DNA of 64,000 nt, taken from positions 825,999-889,998 of the forward strand of contig NW_006768778.1 in assembly GCF_000204055.1 (NCBI RefSeq), read 5' to 3'. Below are positions 62,209-64,000 of the stretch, in pieces. The notes under the pieces were generated by a model. That model did not search any database. It saw nothing but the letters and a program-made list of their open reading frames with translations, and was not told where the DNA came from. Both the position numbers and the translations under genes were made by a program. The first letter of the stretch is position 1, and every line of letters begins with the position of its first letter. Source of the stretch: Melampsora larici-populina 98AG31 (taxonomy: Eukaryota > Basidiomycota > Pucciniomycetes > Pucciniales > Melampsoraceae).

Positions 62209-63613
62209 GTGGATGTATTTGGGGCCAACTCCAAACTTTGACCTTCAGTTGTCAAATTTGACAATATTAGTGGCAAGCCCCAAATTGATGCACTTGCTGA
62301 ACCCCATACTTTACAAGTGTAAAGGTTTGTATTTACTACACCTTGAAGTGCATGTAAGCAGGACCCTGAATAGCTCTCAGTAAACATCCCATTGAAAAAG
62401 GTATGTTCTTACTTTGTTTTTTTTGACACGTAGTCAACAAAATAGGCGTCTTGGCCTATGTTGCCTTTGGATCATATCAACATCAGAGATATGAGTGTGA
62501 GAAGTCTTTGACCAAGGATTCTTGAGCATACCAACTTACCAGGAATGATTCTGAAATCCACCACATCTTGTATACATCTAATACCACCTCAACCAACACT
62601 TAAGAAGTTTTGATCACATTTCTTTGCTAATAGTCATACATACCTGTTATCATTTCAGGCAAAAAAAATCAATACCTTTTTTGTCCATTTACTGTGTCTC
62701 AAAGTTCTGGTGCTGTTTTTTTTCAGGTTTCAATTGTTACAAACCATGTGAAAATATCAGTTTTCATGCTTAATGTAATTAGGAACCTTAGAAGAAATCT
62801 TCAAAGTTTTTTTTTTCAAAAACATTTTCAGAATCATACCAACAAAAAAGCTCTTCTTGGCATTCATAAGCCTCAAATCAACAGGAGTTTGGGACATTCT
62901 TTCTTGGTACACTTACTAGGAGCATTACAGGGGCTCTGTAAACTGTCTGTCACCCATACTCTGTACAAATTTGGAGCCCAAACCATTGCATCTGGCCAAA
63001 TGGTCTAGGGCCCCACTAAAATCCAATTTGGTTGATTTGGGGCCATGATTTGGGGCCTGACCACTGTGAATACTCTCATTGTACAAAATTTCTGAAATAT
63101 GGTTTGTGCATGAGAAGCCTCTCTCATCCAACCAATGTAAGTTACTTATCATTCTAAACCAAAGTATCAACCATAAATCAATCTCTCAACCCTACAAGTT
63201 AACAAAACTCTTCTTCCATTTTCTTTCCTTTCTTATCATTATGTATTGATATCTACAGCTATTCCATTAAATGTTGAACCTCAAAGACAAACAAAGTAGA
63301 AAGTTCAAATTCCAGTTTTTGCCCAGATTTAACCTAGGAAACACTGGATTTTTTTATTTTCCAGTGGTGAAGTCTGATATTCAATCTTGCTTAAACTAGT
63401 CAAAAACTTCATTATTTTTTCTAAAGCTTTGACCTATAATGAAATGGTAGTATTTATATATTCAATAAAACCAAACTCCCAAAACCAATCAAAACAAAAA
63501 GATCAAGTCCATACAAATATCAACAAAATTACAACAAAAACAAAAACACATGATATCTTTTACAAAGACAAAGCCTACTTCCTTTTCTTTTTCTTCTTAT
63601 TTCCCTTCTCTTG

Positions 63614-63616
<3 letters not shown>
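62209..63616. other. Unassigned DNA
   Basis: AT-rich with no supported gene. The last few hundred bases lie on the 3' side of the DDB1-like gene. Confidence 0.4.
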
Positions 63617-63646
<30 letters not shown>

Positions 63647-63648
63647 TG
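63617..63648. repeat. (TA)n(TG)n microsatellite
   Basis: A TATATA run followed directly by TGTGTG, about 32 bases, ~65 bases beyond the DDB1-like stop codon. Confidence 0.9.
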
Positions 63649-63710
63649 TAGCCAACAAATATCTAATCATTTAAATTTGAAAGTAATATCAAAAATCTTA
63701 AAATAAACGT

Positions 63711-64000
63711 TTAATGAAACCAACTTAATTCTTCTACAACTTCATCAATTCCAACTTCATCTTGATCTTCTTTAATCAATGATTTTCTTTTGAATGAATC
63801 ATTATACAATCTTTGAATTAAATCACCATCTAAAAACTCACAACCATCAACTTTTTTCCATTTATTCTTAAACTTTCTAAACCTATTTTACCCCCCCCCA
63901 AAAAAAATCAATCAATCAATCTTTCCTTCTTTTTCTTCTCTATTTTGTTTAGAAAGAAAAAAAAACTTACTCAGTTGAATCTAATCCACCAATACTTAAG
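63711..64000 (-). CDS. DDB1-like protein, C-terminal end (partial)
   Basis: Only the last two exons are in the window: 64000-63971 (continues past the edge) and 63882-63711, joined through GA/G with a GTAAGT donor. The visible ~66 residues contain FRKFKNKWKK, the family motif FLDGDLIQRLY and a terminal VVEELSWFH. Human DDB1 has the same order, with GDLIESFL and VVEELTRIH at its C-terminus. DDB1 is the beta-propeller adaptor of CUL4 ubiquitin ligases in damage recognition and protein turnover. The related CPSF160/SF3b3 proteins end differently, favouring DDB1, but the short visible part limits certainty. Confidence 0.65.

Overview
The window looks like nuclear DNA of a rust fungus (Pucciniales) or a close basidiomycete relative. 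Genes are split by many short GT-AG introns, exons can be as small as 8-20 nt, Ras/OPT/HMCES-type genes sit in AT-rich intergenic DNA, and DNA transposons and LTR retroelements fill the spaces. All gene models here were built by hand from splice signals, frame continuity and family motifs. Nothing was searched against a database.

Layout. 0-12 kb is mostly gene-bearing: a major-facilitator transporter (421-2652, +), a transposase-like remnant next to a 340-bp direct duplication (3.4-4.9 kb), an 11-exon HMCES/SRAP abasic-site shield gene (5140-6903, +), a secreted GPI-anchored Ser/Thr-rich protein (7160-7990, -) and an unrecognised 915-residue nuclear-looking protein (9117-12089, -). 12-16.9 kb is repeats: a small TIR element, a 250-bp inverted repeat and tandem duplications. 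16.9-20.6 kb holds a Rap/Rsr1-type GTPase (-) and a PLP-homeostasis protein (+). 20.6-33.6 kb is mobile-element territory: a hAT MITE, a DUF6589-type remnant, half of a Ty3/gypsy element containing an assembly gap, and a decayed Ty1/copia element.

An apparently intact 13-exon serine carboxypeptidase gene (33840-36289, -) lies inside the split gypsy element. It is followed by a TIR element, a decayed multi-exon gene and a tyrosine recombinase with inactivating changes (41245-42261). The gag/LTR half of the same gypsy family returns at 43.3-44.5 kb. A 25-exon oligopeptide transporter (45943-49803, -) comes next. From 53.4 to 57.0 kb are two members of a hAT family with GC-rich termini. One carries a BED-finger transposase, and all three copies in the window have perfect 8-bp target duplications. 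A foldback-like element (60.7-62.2 kb) and the 3' end of a DDB1-like gene (63711 to the window edge, -) close the window.

The genes do not form an operon or obvious pathway. Two concern DNA damage (HMCES, DDB1) and two uptake/peptide use (OPT transporter, secreted carboxypeptidase), but shared function is not implied by position. The strongest non-gene signal is the hAT family with exact target-site duplications. The most unusual architecture is a complete carboxypeptidase gene flanked by the two halves of one retrotransposon family. Several unrelated elements carry TGA codons of the kind produced by CGA-to-TGA transitions.
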